A DNA stretch of 64,000 nucleotides from Cliona cf. orientalis (GCA_963930775.1 OZ005697.1:9322292-9386291); one strand, 5' to 3'; shown: positions 1 to 12,800, numbered from the stretch's first letter. The notes: generated by a model not told the origin, from the sequence alone. Program-made: numbers and translations.

Positions 1-40
1 TTCTTGCTTCGCAGTGCACGACAGCTGCAGAAAAGCAAAG

Positions 41-1311
41 ATGGAGCTAACCGCGTCTGGAATCAAAGGACAGCAAAACGGCTTAGTCTACTTCTGTCCG
101 CCTCATCCAACACAACATGTCATCTACTTCCAAGGAGATACACAGGTTTGTATAAATTTTAATATACAATTTTATGTAGCTCATTCTGCAGTAGCTACAA
201 ATTGTATTTTTTTTTCGTGGCTTCTCTGCTCTTTATCTAGAACCTCAAAGCCGATATGGAGTCACAGTACGAGGAGATTAGCCGCTGGTCTCCGTGGTGT
301 CTGGAGAATACGTGCAGCCTGCTTCAAATAAAGTTCCCAAATTCAGCCATCTGGATCATTCGACCTTCAAAAATGCTTCGCTCTCTCTTCAGCTGTTTTC
401 ACCACTTTGTCCAATCCTCCCTGGTTGGCATACCCACTTATAGTGCCACGTACGGTGCCCTGCCACAGATTGAGAGACTACTGGCGGATGCCTGCTACAA
501 GTTACACAAGCGGGGCAAACTGAAGATGGAGCTAAGATCGGCAATTCTCCTACCGATAGTGTTGATCGGATTCAGCAAAGGTTGTGTTGTGCTGAACCAG
601 ATACTACACGAGCTTGTGAACTACGTTACGATTGATCCTAGCATTGCCCAAATGGCCCCCTATCCCCACTCCCACCCCAGACACCACCTCTCGACTTCCA
701 GCATATCCAGCATCTCGAGTATTTCAAGCACCGAAGACTCCTCTTACCTGCATCACAGCCACCGAACGGGTTGTGCTGCATCTCCTCACACTCCTCGTAA
801 AGTCAGCCCTGGTCCGGAGCCGATGGTTCGATCCTCTTCCACTTCTGCTCCTAGGAGTGGAGCTACTCATTCCAATTCTACTTCTTCTTACGATTCGGCT
901 AGTGCATCCGACTACGCTCGATCGCTATACAGGAGCAGTAGCAGTAGCAGGGGAGCGTCATCGGCTAGTAATCACTTCATCTCACTCTCTGAACGAGAGG
1001 TCGAACGCATCAAGCACTTTCTGTCGCAAGTGAAGGCGTTTTATTGGCTAGATGCGGGTCATTCTGGGGGGCACGGGGCTTGGATCATAGACGATACCCT
1101 CTTGAAGTTGTTGGCGAGTTTGAAGGCCGACGTTCGTGTGCACGTGACTCCCCAGCAGGTGAGCGATCCACACCGGACGTGGATAGGAGAGGAGGAGAAA
1201 GAATTCATTGACAGATTAAGATATTACGGGGCGAACGTGGAAGAGACTTTGCACTTTGAAAATGACGAGAGATCGCTAGAGAAACACTTTAGAGTGCTAG
1301 AAGTATTTTAA
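41..1311 (+). CDS. C2orf69: C2orf69-like protein (UPF0565 family)
   Basis: Two exons, 41-145 and 241-1311, give about 391 residues; the intron is GT-AG in phase 0. The ATG at 41 is the first in frame, but the window edge could hide more of the N-terminus. Family hallmarks I recognise are YFQGD near the N-terminus, RWSPWCLENTC and FPNSAIWIIRPS in the middle, then LIGFSKGCVVLNQ (a GxSxG-like nucleophile elbow), YWLDAGHSGG, HVTPQQV.DP.RTWIGEE and the C-terminal HFRVLEVF. The human protein is about 385 residues and linked to mitochondria; the alpha/beta-hydrolase-like role is inferred. A Ser/His/Pro-rich insert of about 110 residues lies between the GFSKG and YWLDAGHSGG blocks, where the human protein has only a short linker. 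It converges on the NELF-E gene. Confidence 0.9.
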
Positions 1312-1414
1312 AGACTTTATTATTCAGTTTTCTTTTTGTGCGTCCCATAATATTATTATTGTTGCTGTTATACAGTCTCTATTAATTTTACATTATGTGA
1401 TTGAAATTTGGGTT

Positions 1415-1470
1415 AGAGAGAGAGAGAGAGTGAGAGAGGGAGAGAGGGAAAGATGGAGAGAGAGAGAGAG
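1415..1470. repeat. (GA)n-rich microsatellite in a convergent 3' spacer
   Basis: An interrupted GA tract lies in the 587-bp spacer 1312-1898 between the 3' ends of the C2orf69-like and NELF-E genes. I see no further gene in this spacer; small open frames there have no coding signature. Confidence 0.9.
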
Positions 1471-1898
1471 CAGGATAGAAAATGGAGGAAAGCGATACAC
1501 TGTTTCTTAGAAATCTGCTTCATATGTGACCACTTCTTTATGTCGTTGTGTCTCTGAGCGACCCTTTTTAGGGGAATCTGTAAGATGAATGATAAATATA
1601 CTATGTCATCATCACCACAGAAACGGAGGGCTGCTATCAAAAAATTGTGTATTTTCAATTTGGCTCAGATTGAAGCTAATCGTGTACATACATACCTGTA
1701 TTTAGGTCTCTTCCAGCAGCTGTGGGGAGAAGAGAGGGACAAAAGGTGGTGTACATTACCAGTGAATAGAGGTTTCAAAATATACACAGATAAAATGATG
1801 AAATAGCTAACATTTTAAAAAGGGAGAAACAGTGAAACCCCCTCAATAATTAATAAATACACTCAAATTTTGGGCAACTCAAAGCCTAGCAATAATTT

Positions 1899-2176
1899 TC
1901 AATTAAGGAGATCTTCTAACTGAGACCATGCATGGTGCCTAAATAATGATTTCAGGGCTTTACTGTACGAAAACTTGCCTATCACAGCCCAAGGATTCTT
2001 GGCTGCCTCCGCTGTCAGCTCCACATACCCATTCTCCCTAGTGGCCACTTCCACCCTCACATCTGACCCTCGAATCATACCACCATTCATCTGGGGCAGA
2101 GATATGTAATGTGACTCACTGTGGAGTGCTCTCTCTCCCTCCCTCCCTCCCTCTCTCTCTCTCTCCCTCTCTCTCC

Positions 2177-2209
<33 letters not shown>

Positions 2210-5200
2210 CCTCATTTTCCCGTTCTAAACCACATTCTAGGACAATTCAGGTCATACCAAGAACAACTCATAGGTACACCTCAAGTGCACCATAGTTATT
2301 ACAATAGCCACACAACATTTGTCAGAGTCAACAGGCTCTGTCTGCATAATCATCAACTACAAACTGAAGCTAGGATACGTACATGTACTAGTGGGGGATT
2401 CTGGGCACAGCAAGCGTTTCGATCTTAGCAACAGCTACCATAAGCCAAAAAAGTACATACATTACTCCAATCATCCTATGGCAGTAAAAATACCAGTAGC
2501 ATGAGGACAGCAGCCATGCACTGACATGATTTAAGGTTAAGTTTGTCTACCTTGCATCATGAGGATGTCAGATGACATGCTGATCTATGATATGACAATA
2601 ATGTTATGGTGACTCATCCTAAAATGTTGTTTGATGTTGAACTATATATACAGTGTGGCAATACCCAGGGGGAAAGGGGTGGGGTCTACTCTGCACCCAA
2701 CTCATGACTATGATCAAGAAACTAAAGGACATGTAGAGATCTGAGGCAGAGTTGAAAGTTCATTATTGTACTATTGTCTAGATATATCTATTGTAATTAA
2801 ATTTTAATGAGCAACCAATCATGCAAGGTGTGATGCACACTGTTGATGTACAAATATGGCAATGATGTTAGATATATAACATTATATTATTGTCATCTAG
2901 ATAGAACTGTAATAATATTTGGTTCAAGTACGTGTGCTTACCTCCTTGATGGCGGTGTGGGCAATGCTTGGGCTGGTGAACGTCACAAACGAGGTACTAC
3001 AAGACAAAATCCACTTATCACACGCTAATTACAGGAACTTTCTCTCAATAACAACAACTAACAAAATTTAATTAATAATACAGGAATACAGCAAATCTGA
3101 CGTACCTTTTATTCTTGTCCATGGTGACTGTCTGTATTCCTCCGAACCTCTTAAAAGCGGTTGTGATGGCTTCTTCGTTGATGTAAGGCTGGTGCCAACC
3201 AACATGAACTGTACAGTCCTACAGGTGCACATCAAGTGTGTAGGTATAATTATGCAGGCCTGGACTAATATCATTTAGAGGGTGGGGATTGTCCACCCCT
3301 CTCCTTCCCATAGGATTTTTTTAAGTGCACATGTACATGAGAGGAGTGCTAAAGTACTGAAACATGTCCATATCCTCCCACACACTCACACCAGTAATCT
3401 GACCTGGTTTTCTCTAGCCAATTATTGACCTTTGAACTGTTTTGCTTTGTCATAGCTACACTCTGTAGCTACTTAGGTGTGTATAGCAGATATCTGTACA
3501 CTACACTAGCATAGCAGAGTCACAAGTCTGCTAATTAACCTTTAAACTGTTTACTCTCCGCTGTCATAGGCTCTGTCAATTTCCCACTAAATTTTGAGTT
3601 TTGACACCACACAAGGTACAAGGTTTGCAACTTGGGACAAATTGTGCCACGACACGACACGTTATCATCGTTATCATCGTGCAACAGAGTGGAGGATTAT
3701 TGCAATAACATTTCAATGCAAATACATGTATACTAGCCATGCACTGCCCTCGAACCCTACAGCAAATGACATTAGCACCGTAATAATTGAAGGAGCTCCC
3801 CATACATATTATTATTATTATTATTATACAATACTCAGTGAACCTACGACCTCTGATTTGGGGCTCACCTTTGCTGTAAAGTGCTGTGGCTGCTGTTGCT
3901 GCTGCTTCAGGCGTTCCTGAGACGACTCCGATAAAAACTGCTGCCTCTTTGGAATTGGAGTACGCTCTGAAAAATGAAAAAAATAAAAAAAACCTCAAAT
4001 TATCACCTTGGTTGGTTGGGATACACTGTCATACCTAGCTCCTCTGATGGATTAGAAGCTTTGACAAATCTATATATTATATAAACATGTGCAAAAGTAT
4101 GAAAGTTATTAAAAATCAAGAAGGCATGGAATCGGCATGGGGATTGCATGCGTGGAGCAAGGCTAAGTAACGTCTGCATAACTACTTACGTTTTACTGTA
4201 GAGAGCCTTGACGTCTGCCGCCTTGAGCTTCGGTTTGCTCGGCTATGTAATTATGATAAGTCACATGACATCACTGGATACTATTGACCATGCATACATA
4301 TGTACATGTACCTGTTCGCTTGCACTAGGACCATTCCCAGTATTTGGTTTCTTACTCGGTGGACCCTGTTAATTAGTGGCAGGATTGATTACATCATCAT
4401 GGTACTAGTCACCATGGAAACACACATGTACCTGTCCGGGGAGTTCCCCTACTCGTTTGAAGCCACTTTTCTTTATTGGAGCTTTCTTGTGGATGGTGAG
4501 TTTGCCTGATTCCAGAAGCTTCTTAGCTACCTCCTTGGCCTCTTTCGGTTTCAAAGTATCTACAAACAATACATCCATTAATAATAATATTGTCTGTTGT
4601 TTCAACACAATTAGATCATAGTTATCCATAATTAATTTTACTTCCTTATCACATACCTATTATATTTATATTAAGTTTTATTTTTGTCATATAGGCCAAA
4701 TCCTGGCCAGATGCATTATTCCATGGATGACATTAAAATATCTATAATTTTATCACACACAAGTGCTATATAAAGCAAGAAATACAGATACTGTACAATA
4801 GCTGCTGACCACTCTAATGGTATTCCCATTTGATAGGTGCCTCCTGATGTACCATGTCAGTCTTTTTTTATCCAAGACGCATGCATAAAAAATGTCATGC
4901 TTTAATTAGCCAAGCATGTGCTCTAGCTAGCAAAGACTCACCTTTGGGCAGAGGCTTTCCACTGGAGGTTGACTTGGAAGGGGAGGGCTTCTCATGTAAT
5001 TTCCTCACTTGCTTTCGCTACACATGAAGGAGAGGGAGGGAGGGAGGGAGAGAGAGCGAGATGCAAATATGTATATATTCATAAAAGGGCTCATAAGAAG
5101 AATGAATATGCATCATGGTGTGGTAGCTAGCTAGCTAGTGTGCACCTTCTCCTGCAGTCTTTGGTACTTCTTTTTTAAAGCTTTCTCCTCTGAGGTAAGC

Positions 5201-5220
5201 TGGGCAGGGTAAACTGCCAT
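1899..5220 (-). CDS. NELFE: Negative elongation factor subunit E
   Basis: Ten exons in transcript order: 5220-5146, 5017-4942, 4559-4432, 4365-4312, 4242-4190, 4069-4035, 3966-3869, 3218-3106, 2996-2942, 2090-1899; 292 residues, frame open throughout. NELF-E is the RNA-binding subunit of the NELF complex that holds RNA polymerase II at promoter-proximal pauses. The N-terminus (LTSEEKALKKKYQRLQ) matches the NELF-E start, and AKKLLESGKL...SGFKR matches the segment that binds the complex. An RRM spans exons 8-10 (TVHVGWHQPYI...TSFVTFTSPSIA). The 35-nt exon at 4035-4069 is needed to keep frame into the Gln-rich exon 7. The long Arg-Asp repeat that gives the human protein its RD name is absent, which explains the shorter length (human 380). 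It is head-to-head with QTRT2. Confidence 0.9.
2132..2214. repeat. (CT)n/(CCT)n microsatellite in last NELFE intron
   Basis: Pyrimidine-rich tract on the plus strand, so GA-rich in the transcript, just upstream of the acceptor of the last NELFE exon. The remainder of this 851-bp intron (2091-2941) shows nothing else I can name. Confidence 0.9.
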
Positions 5221-5401
5221 CATCCTTCATGGATGTTATGGTGCGCTTTAGATAGAATAACATCGCCAAGCCCAAAATAATTTAAAAAGGCGGGGTTTTG
5301 GGAGGAGCGAACAGCTGATTTTCGATCGTTGATCTCATATTTGAATTTCCCGCCATAAATTTTTAGTCAAGCTCTGAGCTCAAGTGTGAATTTCAGAAGC
5401 A
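5221..5401. promoter_or_regulatory. Bidirectional promoter, NELFE / QTRT2
   Basis: Only 181 bp separate the two start codons. A GC-box-like AAGGCGGGGTT lies at 5288-5298 and an E2F-like TTTCCCGCC at 5346-5354. No TATA box is apparent. The promoter role is inferred from the head-to-head arrangement. Confidence 0.6.
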
Positions 5402-7736
5402 ATGCAATTCGTGCTAGAGAACGTTTCAGAGCATGGAGTTAGAATGGGAAAGCTCCTCTGGAAGAACGTGAGCAACAAGTGTCTTCAGCAAGCTTCAGAA
5501 ACACCTCTCTGCCTCCTGTACTCTCGAGCTGGTCATGTCCCCCATCTCACCAAAGACGTCCTGGAGCAGCTACTTGGCTCTACCCAAACTCAGCCAACCA
5601 TGCTCACTCTACCTACACTGTGAGTTGGCCCTTTATACTTCAGTTTGGCTGAACCAAAACATAGCCTACGACATGGGCATGACATGCTACGAGTTGGTGT
5701 TGACGACCTTTACCCATATTTATAGGTATGAGACACCTGGTGCAGGAGTGCTATCCGAGTTCAAAGATGGTATACATAAGTTTCTGAACAAGAATGTAAG
5801 TCGTTCATCCTTTCCCCCATTATGCTGTGATATTATCTCTCTCTCTCTCTCTCTCACTCTCCACCACCCCCACTCCTCCTAGGAATGTCTTCTCTATCTC
5901 TGTGTTCAGGACCCTTCCTCTCCTCCCCCAGAAGGTTACAATGAGCAAAAGAATGTCTCTATCTGGACAAAGCTTGGCCGAAACAAAGTGACTGTGTCCG
6001 ACCATCTTAAACTAGTCGAGGCATTTCATCCCAATGTGTTTGAATGCCTGTGTGACTCCGCCTCTTCCGTTGGCTGCAAGTTGAAGAGGATTAGAAAATC
6101 CGTCGATCGATCGATGAAATTTCTCGATGACACCATTTTAGAAAGAGAAACTAATCCGGTACATATAATCGCTAACCTATACTCTAGCATATTTACTTGA
6201 CATTTGTATTCGAGGCATACAGAGCCTAAGGGTGTCTAGCATTGAGAACTAGTATATGATTAGATATACATACATTGTAGCTCATTAAATATATTAAAAT
6301 TTTTATCGCAGGTTCTCCAGGGTTGCAGTGTGCTGGCAGCTATCGTTGGTAGTGATGTGCTAGAGGAGAGAAAGCGATCGGCTTCAGAGTCGGCTAAACG
6401 ACCAGTGGATGGTTAGCGTGTGTGTTTGTGTCATGCGTTATCATTATTGAGGGCTCATGGTGTTGTTTTTTTGCACCTTGTGATTAGGTTTTGTACTGGA
6501 AGGATTCGATATTGAGCACAACCAGGAGTGCCTTGGCGATATCATCTCCGTAGCAACGGAGCTTCTACCGGAGGAGAAGCCAAGAATCATCCACGGCCTC
6601 AAGACACCAGGTATACACCATCAAATTAATTAATTTAGAGCAGCAGTAATTATAGTCATGGTAAATTTTCTGATATAATATTATACTGCTTTTGATGATC
6701 TTCATTCATCTTAAGCATGCCATTTTGAAGCAACAGACTGATCAATTCTATTTTATTATTTACAATAGAAACGTATCTTTTTTTTAACGATACACGCCAG
6801 GTGACATCTTCTCTGCCCTGGAGCGTGGTGTTGATGTGTTTGATAGCTCCTGTTCCTACTCAGCTACAGAGAGAGGGTGTGCCGTGGTCTTCCCTGTGGA
6901 GCACCATGCACACAGTGGCAGCAGCTGTGGCCCCAAGGGAGGAGAACTGGAAGGTAAGGGTAAGGCTGGCAGTGAAGGAGGGGCAGACAGTGGTGGAGAG
7001 CTAGCACTCTTTGAAATTGATCTCAATGAAGAAAGGTAAGACTTGAGCTTACATACTGGACTATCGTATATATTCTAATATACATGTAGGCGCCACCCTG
7101 AATTTAGGCGCCCTTTGAGAGGCCTGTGCAATTTTTTCGGTTCTTCTTGGAGGTGCCTTTGCGATCTGTAATTATTTTTTTAGTGGTGCCTATATTAGAA
7201 AGTTTACGGTACATAACTATCTAGATACCATTCTTGCATGTGCTAGTGCTACTAAAACTACATGTAACAAACAGGCTTCTTATATTGATACTCGACAACC
7301 ATTTTTGGTATGATCAACTATTGTGATTATTATATGTCATCGTATTCATAGATATGCGAGCGATTTTACGCCTCTCCTAAGCGGCTGTTCCTGCTACACG
7401 TGCACCCATCACACAAAGGCCTACATCCACCATCTCCTGACAGTCAAGGAAATACTGGCCACAGTCCTGCTTATGAAGTAGGTACACCATAATAATATGT
7501 GCATAGTGATATCTCCAGATCCTAGCTGAAAGAGGCCTAGTTCCAAGGCTGTACAAATAATATATACATGTATATCAGCCAGGCTCTATGGATTCAATTA
7601 CTCATCACAAAAATATTATTTTTCCAGCCATAATCTAGCGCACTATTTAAACTTCTTCAAGAATTTGCGGCAAGCTCTGAAAAGCTCAACTTACTCTAAG
7701 TTCAAACAATCATGTTTGTTGCATCTAAAATCATGA
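5402..7736 (+). CDS. QTRT2: Queuine tRNA-ribosyltransferase accessory subunit 2
   Basis: Eight exons: 5402-5619, 5726-5795, 5883-6158, 6312-6411, 6488-6610, 6801-7035, 7352-7477, 7628-7736; 418 residues against 415 in human. QTRT2 pairs with the catalytic QTRT1 to exchange guanine-34 for queuine in GUN-anticodon tRNAs. Visible family blocks: [65 protein letters not shown] and the zinc-binding [18 protein letters not shown] in exon 7. It is the accessory rather than the catalytic paralogue because it follows the QTRTD1-type sequence throughout. Exon 6 holds a Gly-rich insert that could be trimmed by an alternative donor near 6955. The 3' end lies 75 bp from the convergent GMC oxidoreductase. 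Confidence 0.93.
7072..7200. repeat. Short inverted-repeat element in QTRT2 intron 6
   Basis: The left end reads TTCTAATATA then AGGCGCCAC after a 5-bp interruption; the right end is the reverse complement of TTCTAATATAGGCACCAC. The ends of about 18 bp are imperfect and the whole is about 129 bp, consistent with a small MITE or a folded relic. Confidence 0.45.
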
Positions 7737-7811
7737 CTCTTTTTTAATAATTATTATAAAAATAGTGTGCAAACTTGTATATTTTTGCTACAATATAATA
7801 AAAAACCAAAG

Positions 7812-9689
7812 TTAGTTTCTATTGCTATAGTATCTATTGTCTTCTTTGATCATATCTGCTGCTTTTTCACCGATCATAATACACGGGGCATTGGTATTCC
7901 CACTAACCAACTCCGGCATAATCGACGCATCGGCTACCCTAAGCTTCTCCAGACCTTTCACCCTCAGTCTTGGATCCACCACCGTAGTAGGGTCAGTAGT
8001 TCTACCCATCTTGCACGTTCCAACAGGGTGGTAGATTGTTAGCGTCATGTGTCGAATGTGGCACCGCCAGTAGTCATCGGAGTCAAAATTCTGAGGACAT
8101 CGTTCCGTAGCTATTTCATCATTTACGAAGACATTGCCAGTACGGAAGACATCAAAAGCGGTCGTATTGGCGATCATTTGAGCCAGTCTGATTCCCTTTA
8201 GGAGTACTTCAATATCGTGGGGGTCACTGAGGTAATTTGGATCAATTACTGGGGGGTCGAGGGGGGAACCACTCGTATTAAGGCGAATCTCCCCCACACT
8301 CTTTGGATGGAGAATACCTGGTACGATTGTATACCCAGTAACATGTTGGCCCAATTCAACGAGGCGCTTAAACAGAGGAGACTCAAGCAGCACCTCTTCT
8401 CGCACATTATACAGTTTTGCGAACTTAAGATCGCCTTTCGCAGCTAGTGTGATAAACTGCAAATCAGGTCTATCATCACCCTTTTCCTGCAAGCCACTCT
8501 TGACGAATCCGTGAACTTCCATAGGACTTGCAGACAGTGGACCACTCCCAAATAAATAGTATTGGACCAAATTTCCCAGCGTTTCGGTGTTTGTTCTGGT
8601 AAACGAAAGAGTGCTCGTTGGAGGTATATCAGTGTGGTATCCCTTGGGAATCATGACATGGTCTTGTAAATTTTGACCAACCGGCAGATCCTTTACTAAT
8701 GGAATCCTGGCCTCTTTTAGATGATCTTCTGGTCCTATCCCGGAGAGTAGTAGTATTTTGGGTGAATCGATGGCACCAGCCGACAATATCACCTCCTTTC
8801 TTGCTGCGATGAAGGTCGTTTCTCCAGTCTTATACTCATCTGTGTCAACCACATATACACCAAGGACTTTGCTGCCTTCGATTTTTAATCTTTGTACCGA
8901 CTTGCCAGTCCAGACAAAAAGGTTTTCACGATGTCGTACTGGATGAAGAAAGGCCTGGGCGGTGCTCCATCGCACACCATTCTTCACCGTCTGCTGAGCT
9001 TGACTAAATCCGAGTTGCTCCCTGCCATTGTAGTCGAGTTCCTTGAATCCCAATTCTTTGGCAGCCTCCAGAAATGCCTTGGATCCACCTGATATGTATG
9101 ACGGTTTGGTCACTGTCAGTGGCCCGTCAGTTCCATGGTATCCTTCGTCACATCCCGTCGCTCGTAAGTTCTCCGATTTGATAAAGTAAGGAAAGACGTC
9201 ATCCCACCCCCAACCCTCTGCTCCATACACCTTCTCCCAACGTTCATAGTCAGCCTTGTTCCCTCTCGTGTACACCATGGCGTTTATCCCGCTGGTTCCC
9301 CCGAGAACTTTCCCCCGGGGCCACGCACACTGACGGTTGTACATATTCATGCAGGCTTGCTTCTGAGGCGAGGTCATATACTGCCAATCAATATCGGACA
9401 TCTGTAGCTTGGAGTAGGCCAGCGGTATGTGCATATCTGCGTTAGAGTCGGGGCCCCCCGCCTCGATTAGTAGCACAGTGGCGTTTTCCAGCTCGCTGAG
9501 TCTGTTGGCCAGCACGCATCCCGTCGACCCAGCGCCGACAACGATGAAGTCGAATTCTCTGTCTATCACACGGCGGTAGGGGTACTTGCTCGGGTCCCAT
9601 AGGAGGGCTTTAATAGCGTGATAGGCGAGCAGAGACCAGAAGAGACCCACCATCAATGTCCTAGCCATGATGAGGCATTGAGGGCTCAT
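7812..9689 (-). CDS. GMC-family FAD oxidoreductase (choline/glucose dehydrogenase-like), intronless
   Basis: One exon of 625 residues, at the usual family length. A hydrophobic segment at residues about 9-30 suggests a signal anchor. The FAD-binding GAGSTG is at 52-57, GMC signature 1 (GGTSGINAMVYTRG) at 130-143, and the second signature reads GAIDSPKILLLSGIGP. The C-terminal substrate domain carries YHPVGTCKMG with the likely catalytic His554 and GNTNAPCIMIGEKAAD with Asn598 as its partner. It is closest in appearance to animal glucose-dehydrogenase-like or choline-dehydrogenase-like enzymes; the substrate cannot be told from sequence. It has no introns, whereas most neighbours have many, so retrocopy origin or intron loss is possible. 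A second possible start is Met8. It is divergent from the beta-helix protein gene. Confidence 0.92.
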   Translation of the reverse strand: MSPQCLIMARTLMVGLFWSLLAYHAIKALLWDPSKYPYRRVIDREFDFIVVGAGSTGCVLANRLSELENATVLLIEAGGPDSNADMHIPLAYSKLQMSDIDWQYMTSPQKQACMNMYNRQCAWPRGKVLGGTSGINAMVYTRGNKADYERWEKVYGAEGWGWDDVFPYFIKSENLRATGCDEGYHGTDGPLTVTKPSYISGGSKAFLEAAKELGFKELDYNGREQLGFSQAQQTVKNGVRWSTAQAFLHPVRHRENLFVWTGKSVQRLKIEGSKVLGVYVVDTDEYKTGETTFIAARKEVILSAGAIDSPKILLLSGIGPEDHLKEARIPLVKDLPVGQNLQDHVMIPKGYHTDIPPTSTLSFTRTNTETLGNLVQYYLFGSGPLSASPMEVHGFVKSGLQEKGDDRPDLQFITLAAKGDLKFAKLYNVREEVLLESPLFKRLVELGQHVTGYTIVPGILHPKSVGEIRLNTSGSPLDPPVIDPNYLSDPHDIEVLLKGIRLAQMIANTTAFDVFRTGNVFVNDEIATERCPQNFDSDDYWRCHIRHMTLTIYHPVGTCKMGRTTDPTTVVDPRLRVKGLEKLRVADASIMPELVSGNTNAPCIMIGEKAADMIKEDNRYYSNRN

Positions 9690-9880
9690 TCCAGCCCCGC
9701 CCGTATAGTAGGTGTGGCTAATGCCGGCCGGCTCGCGCTCGTGATATTGCGGTTAGCATGGTATAGGTATTCGGTGCTGAAGATGATCGAGAAAAGTAAG
9801 CGTATGCATGCACCGAGATTTCATGCTCATTACTTTATAATTAATGCATTCCAGGCATGCTGGGGCATCCAAACTTCAAG
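9690..9880. promoter_or_regulatory. Bidirectional spacer with possible 5' coding mini-exon
   Basis: About 190 bp separate two divergent, intronless-looking genes. An ATG at 9783 followed by 13 nt and a consensus GTAAGC donor (9796) would splice at the CCAG ending 9854 and stay in frame with the beta-helix gene, adding about 14 residues before its signal peptide. Whether this exon is used cannot be judged here. Confidence 0.45.
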
Positions 9881-12800
9881 ATGAAACTGTTCCTTCTCTC
9901 TGTTCTATGCCTTCTAGCTACTCAGTCTACAGCAATAAGCTTGTACAAATCGCCCAGAGGGGACACTCCTGCTCTTCAGGCTAACTATAAACACGTAATA
10001 CCAGCCAATGGAACAGCTGACTGCAGTAAAAAGGCTGATCTCAGTGGACCACTCCGTGAAGCATTCAAGTACAAAAACTCCGTACTACTGCAGCTCAGTG
10101 CAGGGTGCTTCATTGTGACCTCAAATGACGTAGCAAAGTTCTCAGATTGGACTGATTTTGCCATCATGGGTAAAGGCATGGACACGTCCATGATAACCTG
10201 TGTTGAAGAAGTTGGATTTACATTCTTATCATCAACGAGAATTGTATTTCGTAACTTAACCATCAAAAACTGTAGTCGAGTACATAACAGCACGAGTAAG
10301 AATTTTACTACCAATGGCCAGGCTTCGAATTCAGAACCTCTCTCTTTCGTTCAGTTCTGGGTGGGTGTATACTTTCTCTCATGTCATGACATTACAATGG
10401 ATCAAATAAAAATATCCGATACGAACGGAGTGGGTGTGGTCATGTATAACTGCAATGGCACAAATACATTCAATCATTCAATCTTTGAACTAAACTTTCG
10501 TAAAGGTGACAGTCTCTCTCGAAGTGGAGGTGTGGCTATTGAGTTTAGCTACTGTTGGCCGGGAGATACAAATTGCAAAAGCAATGTAATACCATCCTTT
10601 CAAGTGATCCAATCTACGTACACGTTCTATAAATGCCAATTTCAGTATAGTAGCGATCTAAGTGGTATTGAATACAATATCCCCATTGTACCATACCCTC
10701 ATGGGGCTGAGCACATGGCATTTGGTAAAGGTGGTGGCCTATCTGTCATATTCAAGGGAAAGTCGTCTGGAAACTCGATAACCATTGACTCTTGTACCTT
10801 CCATGATAACTCGGCTCAGTGGGGAGGTGGACTATATACCAGCTTTGCAGATCAGAGTATTGATAACACGGTGACTGTGATTCAATCGGACTTCTATATG
10901 AACGAGAATCCTTGTTCTGGGAATTCCCGTGAATGGCAGCAGTCTGGAGGTGGAGCTCAGATTGACTTTTTCTATTATCCAGCTGATAATAAAGTGTGGC
11001 CTGGCTATCAACCGAAAGTACTCAGAAACAGTGTTAGCTTCTATCATACCACTTTCGCCACAAACATGGCCTGCTGGGGTGGTGCTGTGTCTATTGTCAT
11101 TTCCCGGGAAACTCCCGGTCAATCATTAACCAATTCTGTGCTATTCGATGGTTGTCGTTTTCAATATAACCAAGCCAGTTTAGCTTTAGCTGTTGATGTC
11201 TCTGTCCTCCAACCGGATATTGTAACTAGCAATGGCTTGCTAATGGCCCCAGTGTTCAAGGATTGTCAATTTGTTGAGAATCGTTTGACTTTCACCGATG
11301 CAACCAACTTTCAATTAGGTATTGGAACAGTTTTTGCAAATCTTGTATCGCTCAACTTCACTGGACATAATGAATTCAGTTACAACGATGGCACAGCACT
11401 GGTGGTTTCTGGTGCATATGTGACGGTATCGGAATCCTCAACTTTGACCTTTGACTCCAATGGTGGTCGTCGTGGTGGTGCAATTGCATTTATTGGAAAC
11501 TCTTGGCTGGTTGCATACAGCAACACACGAGTCACATTTACCAATAATTCGGCTGAATCTCTTGGTGGAGCCATTTATTCTGTTCATTTCGGTGAGCACG
11601 ACTTGATGTACAAGCAAAATTGCTTTTTCCAGTACTACAAGGCCACTGTGCACCCATCAAAATGGAATGCAACCTTCACGTTTTCAAAGAATCAGGTAAA
11701 TAATAAACCCAATTCAATTTATACCACTTCACTTCTGCCGTGTATCTGGCCAAAATCTTCAAATCAAGAACTTAATATCATAAGTGATACTTTCTGTGGT
11801 CATCCTTGGATATTCGATAATAATGCCTCTTGTAAGACTGAAATCTCTACAGGACCTAGTGATCTTCAATTGCCTAACTTACATACGAGTATCAAGGCTG
11901 TGCCTGGCTGGAAAACAGAGCTACCAGTTACAGCAGTAGATGACTATGACCATGTAATCCAAACCGTTCTCACAGCAGTTCCATTAACAAGTGTTGATGG
12001 GGGTAATATTGGAGTGAGCAATCTTACCAAGTATATTGCAGACAATAACATCATTGTGCATGGAGTGAATAAGACTAAACCGAACCTATTGCTGAGAACA
12101 CTGGACCCCAAAGTCATCTCAAGCCAACTAGGAGTGGACATCCTCAACTGCCCACCGGGCTACTCTCCACAGTATTGTTCTGACAATCCAAATATGGTGT
12201 GCAATTGTGTCTGTACCTATAGTTACCATGGAGTGGGGTGTAGCAATGAATCACATAGCGTAACAGTTTTTCGCTATGATTGCCTGACTCATTGGCATGA
12301 AGTAAGTGGAACAGTTTTTGTGTCAGGAAGATGTCCATATCACCTCAGTGACACTGTATTTGACTCTTTTAATAATTTTACTGAAGACCGGATCTGTGGT
12401 GAACTGAATCGCCAGGGAACACTTTGCAGTAGGTGTAGAAATGATACAAACGATAAGTATGGAGTCAGTGTGAATAGCTACGACTTTAGGTGTATCAAAT
12501 GCAATGAACGCTACAGCTGGCTCTTGTATATCCTGGCCGAGTTAGTCCCTATAATTATTTTCTTCATTGTCGTAGCTTTCTTCAACATCAGTGCCGCTTC
12601 CGGTCCAATGAATGCGTTTGTTTTCTTCAGTCAAATGGTCACTGTACCCTATTTCCACAACCCACACACTTTCACATTTGGTATCCTGTTCTTCAATGAC
12701 AACCTGACAGTGTCTAGAATTCTTCTGGCTTTTATCACATTTCCATACAGTATCTGGAATCTGGATTTTTTCACGACCTCTCTGATACCAGGATTCTGCC

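Noticed and set aside
3576..3998. 140-codon minus-strand frame
   Set aside because: It crosses NELFE exon 7 in the wrong phase; the true frame gives a Gln-rich segment and joins neighbouring exons.
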